Of a DNA stretch of 64,000 bases, positions 18,897-28,212 are shown piece after piece. The stretch is from JAGDMJ01 sp963809695 (GTDB lineage Bacteria > Bacteroidota > Ignavibacteria > UBA10030 > UBA6906), in contig CAWEKI010000006.1 of NCBI GenBank assembly GCA_963809695.1, positions 434,001 to 498,000 of the forward strand, written 5' to 3'. The first letter of the stretch is position 1, and every line of letters starts with the position of its first letter. The position numbers and the translations under genes are program-made. Below the pieces are notes generated by a model that was not told where the DNA came from, made no database searches, and worked only from the letters and a program-made list of their open reading frames with translations.

Positions 18897-19943
18897 TTAA
18901 TAGCCCTCTTCTCCTATTGGTTTTGAAACCTTCCCCTTGAACGCAAGATGCAGATAAGTCACATATCCCAGTGCCATCAAAATCCCGATGATCCACCAGA
19001 CAAGCCCCACACTGAGGGCATACGGCTTGGCGGCGGAGTTATACACCGTGAGACTCAACGCCGGATCGGTCGAGGCAGGAAGAAGGGTTGGGTAGAGACC
19101 GAAGGCCGTAGCCCCAAGCATGCCGGCAATGAACGCCGAAGAGCTGAGGAATGCGCGGAAATCCTGGCGGACCCCGTTGAAATAGATCATCCCGATGATC
19201 CCGAGCAGTCCAAGGAGCGGGAAGAGAAACCCCAGAGGAAAGTGAATGAAGTTATTCCAGATTCCCGGCCTGATCACCGATGTGCCGATCCCCGCGCCGA
19301 TCGAGGTGATCAACACGCCTATCCATGCTCTCCGCGCAGCGGTTCGCGCGCGGGCCTGCACGTCACCTTCCGTTTTCAGCGCCACCCAGTTTGCGCCATG
19401 CGCTGTCAGCGTGGTCAGGCTGACCAATCCCATGAGCACCGTGAACCAGTCGAGTATGCCGGACTCCGGCACCACGGTGAACGTTGTCCAGAGAGGCTCA
19501 AAGAAGTACCCGTCTTTCTGCAGCGGCACACCACGTACCACGTTGCCCAGCGCGGCACCGAAGAAGACAGCCAGCAAGAGGCTCCCGAGCATGAACGCAC
19601 CGTCCCAGAACGTCTTCCACATGGGATGATCGATCTGGTGGCGAAACTCGATGCCAAGCCCGCGCAGCATCAGCAGCCAGAGCACGATGATCAGCGGGAG
19701 ATAAAACCCGCTGAAGCTCGAAGCATAGAGCACGGGAAACGCGAAGAAGAGCGTCCCTCCCGCGGCGATCAGCCAGACCTCGTTGCCGTCCCAGACGGGG
19801 CCGATCGTGTTGAGAATCGTCCGGCGCTCGAAGTCCGATGTCGCTGCATAGAGATAAATAATGCCGGTGCCGAGGTCGTAGCCGTCAAGCATGACGTACA
19901 TGACGAGCATATAGGCAACAGCCCAGAACCAGACAGTTTCCAT
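18897..19943 (-). CDS. cydB: Cytochrome bd-type quinol oxidase subunit II
   Basis: A 348-residue polytopic protein with the CydB N-terminus (WFWAVAYMLVMYVMLDGYDLG, where the DGYDLG motif is diagnostic) and the following IGPVWDGNEVWLIAAGG motif. Eight to nine hydrophobic helices are visible. Together with CydA it forms the inner-membrane high-affinity oxygen reductase that oxidises quinol. It is separated from cydA by 28 bases on the same strand, and the pair is surely co-transcribed. No cydX-like small ORF was noticed. Confidence 0.96.
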   Translation of the reverse strand: METVWFWAVAYMLVMYVMLDGYDLGTGIIYLYAATSDFERRTILNTIGPVWDGNEVWLIAAGGTLFFAFPVLYASSFSGFYLPLIIVLWLLMLRGLGIEFRHQIDHPMWKTFWDGAFMLGSLLLAVFFGAALGNVVRGVPLQKDGYFFEPLWTTFTVVPESGILDWFTVLMGLVSLTTLTAHGANWVALKTEGDVQARARTAARRAWIGVLITSIGAGIGTSVIRPGIWNNFIHFPLGFLFPLLGLLGIIGMIYFNGVRQDFRAFLSSSAFIAGMLGATAFGLYPTLLPASTDPALSLTVYNSAAKPYALSVGLVWWIIGILMALGYVTYLHLAFKGKVSKPIGEEGY

Positions 19944-19971
19944 GAAGACTCCTTCTCGAGTTGAATTGGCG

Positions 19972-21300
19972 CTACCGCGCTTCGGCTTCCGGTCCGTGAT
20001 TGATCCGCCGGATCACGAGCAAGAGGAACAGTACGCCGATGATGAAGTACATGCCGAGAAATCCCAGAAGCGTAAACAGGGAATTCCCGGCCGATACCAT
20101 CGGGGAGGTTCCGTGTGCTGTCCGCATCAGGCCATAGACCAGCCAGGGCTGCCTTCCGAGCTCGGCGGTCATCCAGCCGGCAGTGTTGGCGATGTACGGG
20201 AAGGGGAAGCTCAGCATGAGTATCCAGAGATACGGGCGGACAACATACAGCAATCCCTTCCAGAGGAGAAGCAATCCTGCCGCAAGCACGGCCATGAAGA
20301 TGGTCCCCAATCCCACCATGATGTGATAACTGTAGTAAAGAAGCGGAATGTTGTCCGGCCAGTTCTCTCTGGGAAAGGCGTCAAGCCCTTTCACCTCGGC
20401 TTCCCAACGATAATATGTCAGGAAGCTGAGAAGGTTTGGAACGTGGATGGGATTGTCGATGACCAGCTTCTCCATATCCGGCTGCCCGATCAACACCAAC
20501 TCGGCACCCTGCTTGGTCTTGAACAACCCCTCCATTGCCGCGAGCGTCACCGGCTGTTTCTCCGCGACATTCCTTCCCTGCCGGTCTCCGGAGGGCAGCA
20601 CGAAGACGATCATGGCAATGGCGCCCGCAATAAGACCAATGCGAACAAAGAGTTTTCCGTATTCAATGCTTCGCTCAGCCAGTACGTAGTACGCCCCCAC
20701 GGCAGCAATGACGAACGCGGCGGTCACCACCGCTGCCGACATCGTGTGCAGGTATTGCCATCCAAGCCAGGGATTCAGCAGGAGTCCCCAGAAGCTGGAG
20801 AGATGGACAGATCCGTCGGAGGCGACGCTGTAGGCTGTCGGGCTTTGCATCCAGGCGTTCGTCGCCACGATGAAGTATCCCGAGATCCATGAGCCCGCAA
20901 AAACAAGCAGCCCCGCTATGAAATGCTTCGTCTGTCCGAGCCGTTTTTCGCCAAAGAGGAAGAGTCCCAGGAAGCTGGATTCAAGAAAGAAAGCGAAGAC
21001 GCCTTCCATGGCCAGGGTTTGCCCGATGACCCCGCCGGCAAACGTGGAGAACCGGGCCCAGTTGGTGCCAAATTGGAATTCCATCGGAATGCCTGTGATG
21101 ACGCCGATGAAGAAATTGACGGCAAAAATTTTCGACCAGAACTTTGCGGCCTTGTTATATTGTTCATTCTTCTTCCAGACCGCGATGCCTTTCAACACCA
21201 CCAGGAGAAGCGCGAGGCCCATCGTCAGCTGGGGAAAGAGGTAATGGAACGATATGGTGAAGGCGAATTGAATCCGATCAAGCAGGAAGGCAGGGTCCAT
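19972..21300 (-). CDS. cydA: Cytochrome bd-type quinol oxidase subunit I (short Q-loop)
   Basis: About 442 residues from the ATG at 21300 (MDPAFLLDRIQFAFTISFHYLFP; the heme-ligand His is in this segment). A second ATG at 21306 adds two residues. Diagnostic GWMTAELGRQPW and the quinol-binding-loop element GRNVAEKQPVTLAAMEG are present. The length and compact loop point to the short Q-loop (CIO-like) class rather than the E. coli long-loop type. Transcribed with cydB. The 216-base leader to merR carries an inverted repeat at 21401-21478. Confidence 0.95.
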   Translation of the reverse strand: MDPAFLLDRIQFAFTISFHYLFPQLTMGLALLLVVLKGIAVWKKNEQYNKAAKFWSKIFAVNFFIGVITGIPMEFQFGTNWARFSTFAGGVIGQTLAMEGVFAFFLESSFLGLFLFGEKRLGQTKHFIAGLLVFAGSWISGYFIVATNAWMQSPTAYSVASDGSVHLSSFWGLLLNPWLGWQYLHTMSAAVVTAAFVIAAVGAYYVLAERSIEYGKLFVRIGLIAGAIAMIVFVLPSGDRQGRNVAEKQPVTLAAMEGLFKTKQGAELVLIGQPDMEKLVIDNPIHVPNLLSFLTYYRWEAEVKGLDAFPRENWPDNIPLLYYSYHIMVGLGTIFMAVLAAGLLLLWKGLLYVVRPYLWILMLSFPFPYIANTAGWMTAELGRQPWLVYGLMRTAHGTSPMVSAGNSLFTLLGFLGMYFIIGVLFLLLVIRRINHGPEAEAR

Positions 21301-21400
21301 GGTCATGCACCCGTATAGTGTGGAGGTGATATTCAGGGGACAGAACACTCCAGGAGGAGGAGGTGTCACAATATAAAGGATTGGCGGAAAAAGAGAAAGA

Positions 21401-21478
21401 GGGGTTAGCTAGGGACAGGGCGAACTCAGCGAAAAAGGGTTAGGGTAATGGAACGAGGTGCAGAGAACGGCTAACCCC
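21401..21478. promoter_or_regulatory. Spaced inverted repeat upstream of cydA
   Basis: GGGGTTAGC at 21401-21409 and GCTAACCCC at 21470-21478 are perfect 9-bp inverted arms, with a further GGGTTAGGG between them near 21437. The element lies about 100-180 bases upstream of cydA, between cydA and the MerR gene. It could be a transcription terminator for merR, since both read leftward, or a regulator-binding region. Sequence shows only the symmetry. Confidence 0.35.
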
Positions 21479-21516
21479 TTCCATTCTTCCGTAAAATTTT
21501 CTCTGTGGTCGGCTTG

Positions 21517-21978
21517 TCACCGGCCTCCGGAATCCGGGGCACCGGAAGGTACCTCGTCCGTGATCATCCGGAGCAGCGCCTCGACATCCCGGCTTCCCTT
21601 GTACACCTCGCACTCCTGGCACTGACCGCACATCGATTGCCAGGATTTGTCGGTGACTTCCCAGCAGGGAGCCTCACGGGACGGGTAAGCTTTGCAGGTC
21701 GCGCGGGATGATTCGGGACATTGGTTGATCTCCCAACACGGGATAAGGGAGAGAAGATGCTTGAGATGGGCGATGGTGACTTTGTCGTGGGCCATGGTCT
21801 GACGATAGCAACGGATCCGCTCAAGCTGGGCATCGGTGTATGCACGATGGCCGGAAGCCCTCCTGGAAGGGATGACCAGTCCTTCGCGCTCGTACATCCT
21901 CAGAGTGGGAACTGATATGCAGAGGATGTCCGCGGCTTCGCTTATGCTGTAGGATCTCGGATGTTCTGCCGGGGACAT
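21517..21978 (-). CDS. MerR-family regulator with cysteine-rich C-terminus
   Basis: The ATG at 21978 gives 153 residues; GGAGG lies upstream, and the longer TTG-start frame to 21996 would read through that sequence. The N-terminal winged helix is typical MerR (YSISEAADILCISVPTLRMYE, GHRAYTDAQLERI). The C-terminal half has eight cysteines in two repeated CW blocks: CWEINQCPESSRATCKAY and CWEVTDKSWQSMCGQCQEC. This suggests a metal, Fe-S or redox-sensing site. It lies between cydAB and a divergent giant flavoprotein, so it probably controls one or both. Ligand and targets are inferred. Confidence 0.85.
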   Translation of the reverse strand: MSPAEHPRSYSISEAADILCISVPTLRMYEREGLVIPSRRASGHRAYTDAQLERIRCYRQTMAHDKVTIAHLKHLLSLIPCWEINQCPESSRATCKAYPSREAPCWEVTDKSWQSMCGQCQECEVYKGSRDVEALLRMITDEVPSGAPDSGGR

Positions 21979-22023
21979 ATTGAATGGGTCCTCCAATTAT
22001 TCACTTTTTATATATCAGTTTGC

Positions 22024-22044
22024 GTGCCATTGTTCAATGGGCAC
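22024..22044. promoter_or_regulatory. Imperfect palindrome in the merR / oxidoreductase divergent gap
   Basis: GTGCCATTG-TT-CAATGGGCAC forms an almost perfect inverted repeat (one extra base in the right arm). The core ATTGTTCA recurs, inverted, within GAACAATGAACAAT at 22101-22114, and again upstream of the next gene at 25892-25905. Placement in the divergent promoter region makes it a candidate MerR operator. Confidence 0.35.
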
Positions 22045-22164
22045 TTTGCGCCATTTCAGGCTGTTTTTCCTCCTGTGATTCTCAATTATGACAAGCGGCG
22101 GAACAATGAACAATAAACCTGGCCGGAAGTGTTGAATAATTCGTCACTCTAACCCTGGAGGCTA

Positions 22165-25100
22165 ATGCATACGCTCGCCCTTTCTATCTCTGGTCTCTCA
22201 TACGAAGATCTGCACAACAGCGAACGGCTTGCTGAACTGACGCTGCTCTTCTACAACACTGTACGCTCGGCCGACCCTGCACTCATGGACAGATTCGATG
22301 ACTATAGGAGGACAAAGGGACAAGGGATGCGCGATGTGGAGATCTCTGCCGTCCTGGTGGATATGGCTCCCCACCTCAGCCGGTTTGTGGCAAAGCTCTT
22401 CGGCGTTGAAAACGAATGCAAGGAGATGACGGTCAGAGCCGCCCGGGAGCAGATCATCTTCGTCTTCAAGAAGGAATTTGTTGTTCGAAGGGTCGTCAGG
22501 AAGATCTCAGCGGAGATGGCTTCCGGCCTGAATGCGGCGAGCCTCAACGAACAGATGAACGCGCTTCTGGAACGCTTCCCCGGAGTGCCGCATGATGACC
22601 CGGAGCTTCAGGTTTCGGCAGTGGTAACGGAGCTCCTCGAGCACGAGCGGTTCCTCAAGACCGTGCTTCCTCCCGCCTCCCGGGAACATCTGAGCGGACT
22701 TGCACAACAGCTCGCCGGACAAGTACCTTTGAAAAGTCTTCTTCCTGCCAGCGCGGGTGAATCGGATCTCAAGCGGTTCCTTTCGGGGCTCATGAGTGTG
22801 ATCGAGCAGTGGGTTGCCGTTCAATATTATCGGCGCCCGGCTGCCACCGAAGGATGGGTTTCGCTCAAGCTGCCTCATCTTCTTGACTACAACCGCCTCG
22901 TTGAGACGCGCTCGCTTCATGTCCCGGTGCCCGACTTCAATATCGGTCCGCCCGAGCGTTACCGCCGACGGGACGGGTTCGACCTCACCGACACGCGGTA
23001 TGGGCCGCGCGATGTGATGAGCGAGGTGGATTACTGCATCTTCTGCCATGAACGGAGCAAGGACTCATGCTCAAAAGGGATGAAGGAGGGGGATGCCTTC
23101 AAGAAGAACCCTCTCGGGTTTACGCTGAAGGGATGCCCGCTCGATCAGAAAATTTCCGAGTCGCACGTGCTCAAGGCGCGCGGCGACTCCCTTGGCGCGC
23201 TTGCGTTGATCGTCATTGACAATCCGATGGTGCCGGGGACCGGGCACCGGATCTGCAACGACTGCATGAAGGCGTGCATCTTCCAGAAACAGGACCCGGT
23301 GAACATTCCGCAGGCCGAGACCGGCATTCTCACCGATGTACTGAATCTTCCCTGGGGCTTTGAGATCTATTCGCTCCTGACCCGTTGGAATCCCCTGAAC
23401 ATTCGCCAGCCGCACGCACTTCCATACAACGGCATGAACATCCTTGTCGTGGGGCTTGGCCCGGCGGGCTACACGCTCGCGCACTATTTTCTCAACGAGG
23501 GGTTCGGTGTTGTCGGGATCGACGGGCTGAAGATCGAGCCGCTCCCCGTCGAGCTGACCGGCGACGAAAATACTCCCTTTGAGCCTGTCAGAGATTTCTC
23601 TTCGATCACGAGCCGGCTGAGTGAGCGGGTGCTTGCGGGGTTTGGAGGAGTCTCGGAGTACGGCATCACGGTTCGGTGGGACAAGAACTTCCTGACCGTG
23701 CTGTACTTGAATCTGATCCGGCGGCGCCATTTCCGGATCTATGACGGCATCCGTTTCGGAGGGACGCTTTCGGTGGAGGATGCCTGGGATTACGGTTTCC
23801 ATCACATCTGCCTTGCTGCCGGGGCAGGGAAGCCGACGTTCGTCTCGATGAAGAACAATCTGGTCAGGGGCGTGAGAAAAGCGAGCGACTTCCTGATGGC
23901 GCTTCAGCTGACCGGGGCCGCGAAAAAGAACTCCATGGCCAATCTCCAGGTGCAGCTCCCCGCAGTGGTCATCGGCGGCGGCCTCACGGCGATCGATACG
24001 GCAACGGAGCTGATGGCCTACTATCCGCTCCAGGTGGAAAAGATCAAAGACCGTTATGACGCACTCTGTGCCCGCTACGGCAAGGAATCCATCGATGGCA
24101 CGTTTGACGCGGAAGAGATGGAGAAGCTGCAATTGTTCCTTGCGCACGCGAACGAAGTGCGTTGCGAACGCCAACGCGCAGCGCGCGAGGGAGTGAACCC
24201 GAATTTCATCCCGATGCTCCGCGCGTGGGGAGGAGTGCACATCTATTACAGGAAATCCATGCTTGACTCTCCCGCCTACCGGCTGAACCACGAAGAGATC
24301 ATCAAGAGCCTCGAGGAAGGGATCTCATTCGTCGAGAAGATGAGTCCCGTGGAGGTGGTCCCCGACGAATACGGCGTGGCAAAAGAGATGGTGTTCGAGC
24401 GGATGGAGCAACTCGGCGACCGGTGGAAGGGGACCGCCGAGCTGTTCCGCGTTCCGGCACGGACCGTCATGGTTGCCGCAGGCACCGTGCCGAATACGAT
24501 GTACGAGCGGGAGCATCCCGGCACATTTGCACTTGATGCGCGGGACGAGTTCTTCCAGGATCACATCCTCGAGCAGGAGAATGGCACCATGCCGGTTCCG
24601 GCCCCGGAAGGGAAGGTGGGCTTTTTCACTTCCTATGAGAAGAACGGTCGCACGGTTTCCTTCTATGGCGATAACCACCCGGAATACGCCGGTAATGTCG
24701 TGAAAGCCATGGCGTCCGCCAAGCAGGGGTACCAGGAGGTGCTACTCCTTCTGGCGCAAGATCTGGAGCGGGCGCGCACCCGGGCGGGTGCCGGCATGAC
24801 GGGCACTTGGGATCGTCTTGTCCGTCAGCTTGATGAAGAGCTCCGCCCCCGCGTCGTCTCCGTGAATCGACTGACCCCGGCGATCGTCGAGCTCATTGTA
24901 CGCGCCCCTAAAGCCGCGCGTCAGTTTCAGCCCGGGCAATTCTACAGGCTTCAGAACTACGAGGTGGATTCGTTCCGTGCCGTCGAGGCGCTTCTCATGA
25001 TGGAAGGGGTTGCTCTCACCGGAGCATGGGTCGACAAGAACGAAGGGCTCATCAGCTTGATTGCGCTTGAAGTGGGCGCGAGCTCGCGCATCTCCTCCCT

Positions 25101-25809
25101 GCTCAAGCCCGGTCAACGAGTCGTGGTCATGGGGCCGACCGGAACTCCCACGGAGATCGGCGAGCAGGAAACGGTATTGCTTCTCGGCGGCGGCCTTGGC
25201 AATGCCGTGCTGTTTTCCATCGCGAAAGCGTTCAAGGAAAAAGGGGGGCGCGTGGTCTATTTTGCAGGGTACAAAAAGCGACAGGACCTGTTCAAACGGG
25301 AGGAGATCGAAGGGTCGACAGACGTGGTGATATACAGCGTGGATGCGGGGGCGCCCATTCCCACACGTCGCCCGCAGGACAAGACCTTTGTCGGCAATAT
25401 TGTGGAGGCGACGCTTGCTTACGCACGGGGAGAGCTGGGCACGGTTCCGGTGCCGTTGGACGAGGCGACGCGCGTCATTGCGATCGGCTCGGACCGGATG
25501 ATGGCGGCGGTGGCAGAGGCGCGGCACGGCGTCCTCCAACCATATCTCAACCGGCGCCACATCGGGATTGCTTCGATCAATTCCCCCATGCAGTGCATGA
25601 TGAAAGCCATCTGCGCACAATGCCTGCAACGCCACGTGGACCCGGCCACCGGAAAGGAGTCCTTTGTCTTCTCGTGCGTGAACCAGGATCAGCCCATGGA
25701 TGAAGTGGATTTTGCCAATCTCCACGCCCGCCTCAGGGCCAACACCGTCATGGAAAAGATCACAAACAGGTGGCTGGACCTTGTCCAGGAGAAATACGGC
25801 ATCGAGTGA
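22165..25809 (+). CDS. Giant fused Fe-S flavoprotein: GltD-like plus FNR/PyrK-like oxidoreductase
   Basis: 1214 residues with a good start (GGAGG four bases before ATG). Residues 1-270 match nothing I recognise. Then come cysteine clusters (YCIFCHERSKDSCSKG and KGCPLDQ near 290-325, CNDCMKAC near 365-372) suited to 4Fe-4S centres, and a GltD-type FAD/NAD(P) module (VVGLGPAGYTLAHYF near 427, VVIGGGLTAIDTATEL near 605, VMVAAGTVPNT near 770). A ferredoxin-reductase-like module follows (FQPGQFYRLQNY near 921, LLLGGGLGNAVLFSI near 1007), and a C-terminal PyrK-like cluster (MQCMMKAICAQCLQRH, then FVFSC, near 1142-1172). It probably moves electrons between NAD(P)H and a ferredoxin- or quinone-type partner, possibly by bifurcation. 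Divergent from merR-cydAB. Confidence 0.85.
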   Translation: MHTLALSISGLSYEDLHNSERLAELTLLFYNTVRSADPALMDRFDDYRRTKGQGMRDVEISAVLVDMAPHLSRFVAKLFGVENECKEMTVRAAREQIIFVFKKEFVVRRVVRKISAEMASGLNAASLNEQMNALLERFPGVPHDDPELQVSAVVTELLEHERFLKTVLPPASREHLSGLAQQLAGQVPLKSLLPASAGESDLKRFLSGLMSVIEQWVAVQYYRRPAATEGWVSLKLPHLLDYNRLVETRSLHVPVPDFNIGPPERYRRRDGFDLTDTRYGPRDVMSEVDYCIFCHERSKDSCSKGMKEGDAFKKNPLGFTLKGCPLDQKISESHVLKARGDSLGALALIVIDNPMVPGTGHRICNDCMKACIFQKQDPVNIPQAETGILTDVLNLPWGFEIYSLLTRWNPLNIRQPHALPYNGMNILVVGLGPAGYTLAHYFLNEGFGVVGIDGLKIEPLPVELTGDENTPFEPVRDFSSITSRLSERVLAGFGGVSEYGITVRWDKNFLTVLYLNLIRRRHFRIYDGIRFGGTLSVEDAWDYGFHHICLAAGAGKPTFVSMKNNLVRGVRKASDFLMALQLTGAAKKNSMANLQVQLPAVVIGGGLTAIDTATELMAYYPLQVEKIKDRYDALCARYGKESIDGTFDAEEMEKLQLFLAHANEVRCERQRAAREGVNPNFIPMLRAWGGVHIYYRKSMLDSPAYRLNHEEIIKSLEEGISFVEKMSPVEVVPDEYGVAKEMVFERMEQLGDRWKGTAELFRVPARTVMVAAGTVPNTMYEREHPGTFALDARDEFFQDHILEQENGTMPVPAPEGKVGFFTSYEKNGRTVSFYGDNHPEYAGNVVKAMASAKQGYQEVLLLLAQDLERARTRAGAGMTGTWDRLVRQLDEELRPRVVSVNRLTPAIVELIVRAPKAARQFQPGQFYRLQNYEVDSFRAVEALLMMEGVALTGAWVDKNEGLISLIALEVGASSRISSLLKPGQRVVVMGPTGTPTEIGEQETVLLLGGGLGNAVLFSIAKAFKEKGGRVVYFAGYKKRQDLFKREEIEGSTDVVIYSVDAGAPIPTRRPQDKTFVGNIVEATLAYARGELGTVPVPLDEATRVIAIGSDRMMAAVAEARHGVLQPYLNRRHIGIASINSPMQCMMKAICAQCLQRHVDPATGKESFVFSCVNQDQPMDEVDFANLHARLRANTVMEKITNRWLDLVQEKYGIE

Positions 25810-25890
25810 CCCTTACCCCCATGCAACAATTGCCATCATCCGTGTGTTGATGTTGTAAGAGTTTGAAGGAATCGGCCGCTCCCCGGAATT

Positions 25891-25918
25891 CATTGTTCAT
25901 TGTTCATTGTTCATTATT
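25891..25918 (+). repeat. Heptamer microsatellite (CATTGTT x3 + CATTATT)
   Basis: Four tandem 7-bp units directly upstream of the CHRD gene (ATG at 25941), in its 5' region. The last copy has a G-to-A change. A unit-number change would alter promoter or leader spacing. A 14-mer from it occurs inverted at 22101-22114. Confidence 0.6.
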
Positions 25919-25940
25919 CTTATCACGTGCAGGAGGTACC

Positions 25941-27722
25941 ATGAAGTCACTCTTATCAATTGTCGCGGCGGCCGTTTTGCTCCTGGTATCCCCAGTGGCG
26001 AGGGGACAAATTCTTTTCGTTGCGTCCATGGACCAGTCTCAGGAGAGTTCTCCCACCGGCTCCCAAGCCCAGGGGACAGCGTACGGCGTCCTGAGTGCTG
26101 ATCTGACCACGCTGACGTACAGCGTCACGTACGCACACCTTGACACCACATTTACAGCCGGCCACTTTCATGTGGGTGCGGCCGGGGTAGCTGGACCAGT
26201 TGTTTTCCCGCTTGCCTTCACGGGCAATACGGCAATCGGAACATGGTCAAGCGTTCCGGACAGCATTGTACGGGCTCTTCTACAGGGGAGACTTTACGTC
26301 AATGTGCACTCCCGGTTGCATCCCGGTGGCGAGATCCGTGGACAGTTCAACATGATTTCCGGCGCAGGATTCTCCATCAGTCTGTCCCCTTCCCAGGAGG
26401 CTACACCGACAGGGACCGGGGCTTCAGGAACGGGTTGGGCGGTGCTTGACACCGCGGGGAAGGTACGGTATCGGGTATCCATTGCCGGGCTGAGCGACAC
26501 CCTGACAGGAGCGCACTTCCACACCGGTGCGCCAGGCGTTTCCGGGCCTGTGGTTCATCCGGTCAGCTTCACCGACAGCACCTCACAGGATTCTGCAGCA
26601 ACATTTGCGGATTCTCTCTTGATCAAAATGCTGAAGGGGGGAGTCTATTTCAATGTCCACAGCAAGGCACACCCCGGCGGCGAGATACGTGGACAGCTTG
26701 TTCAGGAGAGCGGCATCCGGTTCTCTGCCTGGCTGGACGGCTCACAGGAAAACCCCGCCAACAACTCGAAGGCACAGGCCACAGCCTGGGGAAAACTGAG
26801 CCCGGATTTGTCCTCCCTGGCATATCGCGTCACATACGCGGAATTGGAGTCTACATTTACTGCCTCACACTTCCATATCGCCCCGTCAGGTGCCGTGGTT
26901 CATCCGATCACTTTCAACGGCAATACATCGGAGGGGAGCTGGGACAATATTCCCGACACGCTTCTTCTGGCGCTCGTCAAAGGGAATCTTTACCTGAATA
27001 TCCACTCGAGAGATTTCCCTGCCGGCGAGGTCCGCGGGTTTGTCAAAGTGGCGCAGGGCATGGAATTCACCATAAGCATGGATGCAAATCAGGAAACCCA
27101 GCCGACGGGAACGGGTGCGATGGGAACAGGATGGGCGGTGCTTGACAGCGCAGGGGCGCAGATCACCTACCGTGCGACGATTGCCGGGCTGAGCGACGTG
27201 CTGACGGCAGCGCATTTCCATAGTGCGCCGGTAGGCGTTCCCGGCCCCGTAGTGCATCCGGTCAGTTTTGCCGACAGTACCACGCAGGGTGGTTGGACAG
27301 GGTTCGCTGACAGCATTCTGACCAATCTCCTCAATGGTGGAATCTATCTGAATGTTCATTCCTCGGCGCATCCCGGAGGCGAAATTCGGGGGAACCTGCT
27401 GTACCGTCCGCTTCACGCAACAAGCGTCGAGCCGGTAGCAGGCAGCGGCATCCCGGCATCGTTCAAGCTGGAGCAGAATTATCCGAATCCGTTCAACCCG
27501 AGCACCGCGATTGAATTCCAGCTCAACCGCGCATCCCATGTGTCACTGAAGGTGTTTAACCTGCTCGGGCAGGAAGTGGCAACACTTGTGGATGACGTGA
27601 AACAGGCCGGGTCCTACCGTGTGACATTCGATGCAGGCAAGCTTTCCTCCGGCGTGTATTTCTATCGGCTCAACGCGGATAACGGCCTGGTGGCATCGAA
27701 GAAAATGCTGTTGTTGAAATAA
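25941..27722 (+). CDS. Secreted protein with four CHRD domains and type IX sorting domain
   Basis: The ATG at 25941 follows AGGAGG and opens a signal peptide (MKSLLSIVAAAVLLLVSPVARG). Four CHRD-type repeats of about 120 residues follow, each with the pattern AHFHxGxxGVxGPVV and VHSxxHPGGEIRG (for example GHFHVGAAGVAGPVV, AHFHTGAPGVSGPVV). The C-terminus is a type A por sorting domain (QNYPNPFNPSTAIEF, GVYFYRL, KKMLLLK). CHRD domains come from chordin and occur in many bacterial surface proteins of unknown ligand. 594 residues from this start. Surface-displayed via the type IX system by inference. Confidence 0.9.
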   Translation: MKSLLSIVAAAVLLLVSPVARGQILFVASMDQSQESSPTGSQAQGTAYGVLSADLTTLTYSVTYAHLDTTFTAGHFHVGAAGVAGPVVFPLAFTGNTAIGTWSSVPDSIVRALLQGRLYVNVHSRLHPGGEIRGQFNMISGAGFSISLSPSQEATPTGTGASGTGWAVLDTAGKVRYRVSIAGLSDTLTGAHFHTGAPGVSGPVVHPVSFTDSTSQDSAATFADSLLIKMLKGGVYFNVHSKAHPGGEIRGQLVQESGIRFSAWLDGSQENPANNSKAQATAWGKLSPDLSSLAYRVTYAELESTFTASHFHIAPSGAVVHPITFNGNTSEGSWDNIPDTLLLALVKGNLYLNIHSRDFPAGEVRGFVKVAQGMEFTISMDANQETQPTGTGAMGTGWAVLDSAGAQITYRATIAGLSDVLTAAHFHSAPVGVPGPVVHPVSFADSTTQGGWTGFADSILTNLLNGGIYLNVHSSAHPGGEIRGNLLYRPLHATSVEPVAGSGIPASFKLEQNYPNPFNPSTAIEFQLNRASHVSLKVFNLLGQEVATLVDDVKQAGSYRVTFDAGKLSSGVYFYRLNADNGLVASKKMLLLK

Positions 27723-27750
27723 AAGGAATAATCCGTCCTCCCCTGTCCTG

Positions 27751-27783
27751 CCCCGCGTTGAAAAAAAACTCTTCAATGCGGGG
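27751..27783. terminator. Hairpin between the CHRD gene and the cytochrome gene
   Basis: CCCCGCGTTGAA (27751-27762) pairs with TTCAATGCGGGG (27772-27783), 12 bp with one G-T pair and an A-rich loop. There is no T-run on the + side, so it may attenuate or protect the mRNA end rather than terminate strictly. Confidence 0.5.
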
Positions 27784-27806
27784 CGGGAGGACACTGTGAG
27801 AAAACT

Positions 27807-28208
27807 ATGACTGCTGGAAAAAAGATCTCTCTTGCTTTTACTGTCAGTATGATTCTTGCCGGGTGCCAGGATCTGGGAATGGCCCCGGATGTTCTGACAA
27901 GTGTGCCGCCGCCGTCCCAGGGTACGCTGACGTTCAGTGCGGACATTCTGCCGGTCCTCGTGCAGCACGGCTGTACCGGATGCCACGGCGGGAGCGGCGG
28001 CCTTTTTGTCGGATCCGTGGCGCAGCTTCTGCAGGGAGGCCTCCATGGTCCCGCCATTATTTCCGGGAATGGCAGCGGGAGCAACATCATCAAGAAACTT
28101 TCTCCAAATCCCCCCTTCGGCGACCGCATGCCGCAAGGAGGACCATATCTGCCTGATAGCACGATCCAGGTAATTAAGGGCTGGATCGATCAAGGCGCGA
28201 AACCGTAA
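27807..28208 (+). CDS. Lipoprotein with a single c-type heme motif
   Basis: 133 residues with a lipoprotein signal (lipobox ILAGC) and one heme-attachment motif GCTGCHGGSGGLF, the pattern seen in planctomycete-type cytochrome C domains. A later Met-containing segment (FGDRMPQGGPYLPD) could supply the distal heme ligand. The end, QVIKGWIDQGAKP, is also typical of such domains. Probably an outer- or inner-membrane-anchored electron carrier. It lies 84 bases after the CHRD gene on the same strand, a pairing often seen in this phylum by my recollection. Confidence 0.85.
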   Translation: MTAGKKISLAFTVSMILAGCQDLGMAPDVLTSVPPPSQGTLTFSADILPVLVQHGCTGCHGGSGGLFVGSVAQLLQGGLHGPAIISGNGSGSNIIKKLSPNPPFGDRMPQGGPYLPDSTIQVIKGWIDQGAKP

Positions 28209-28212
28209 CGTA

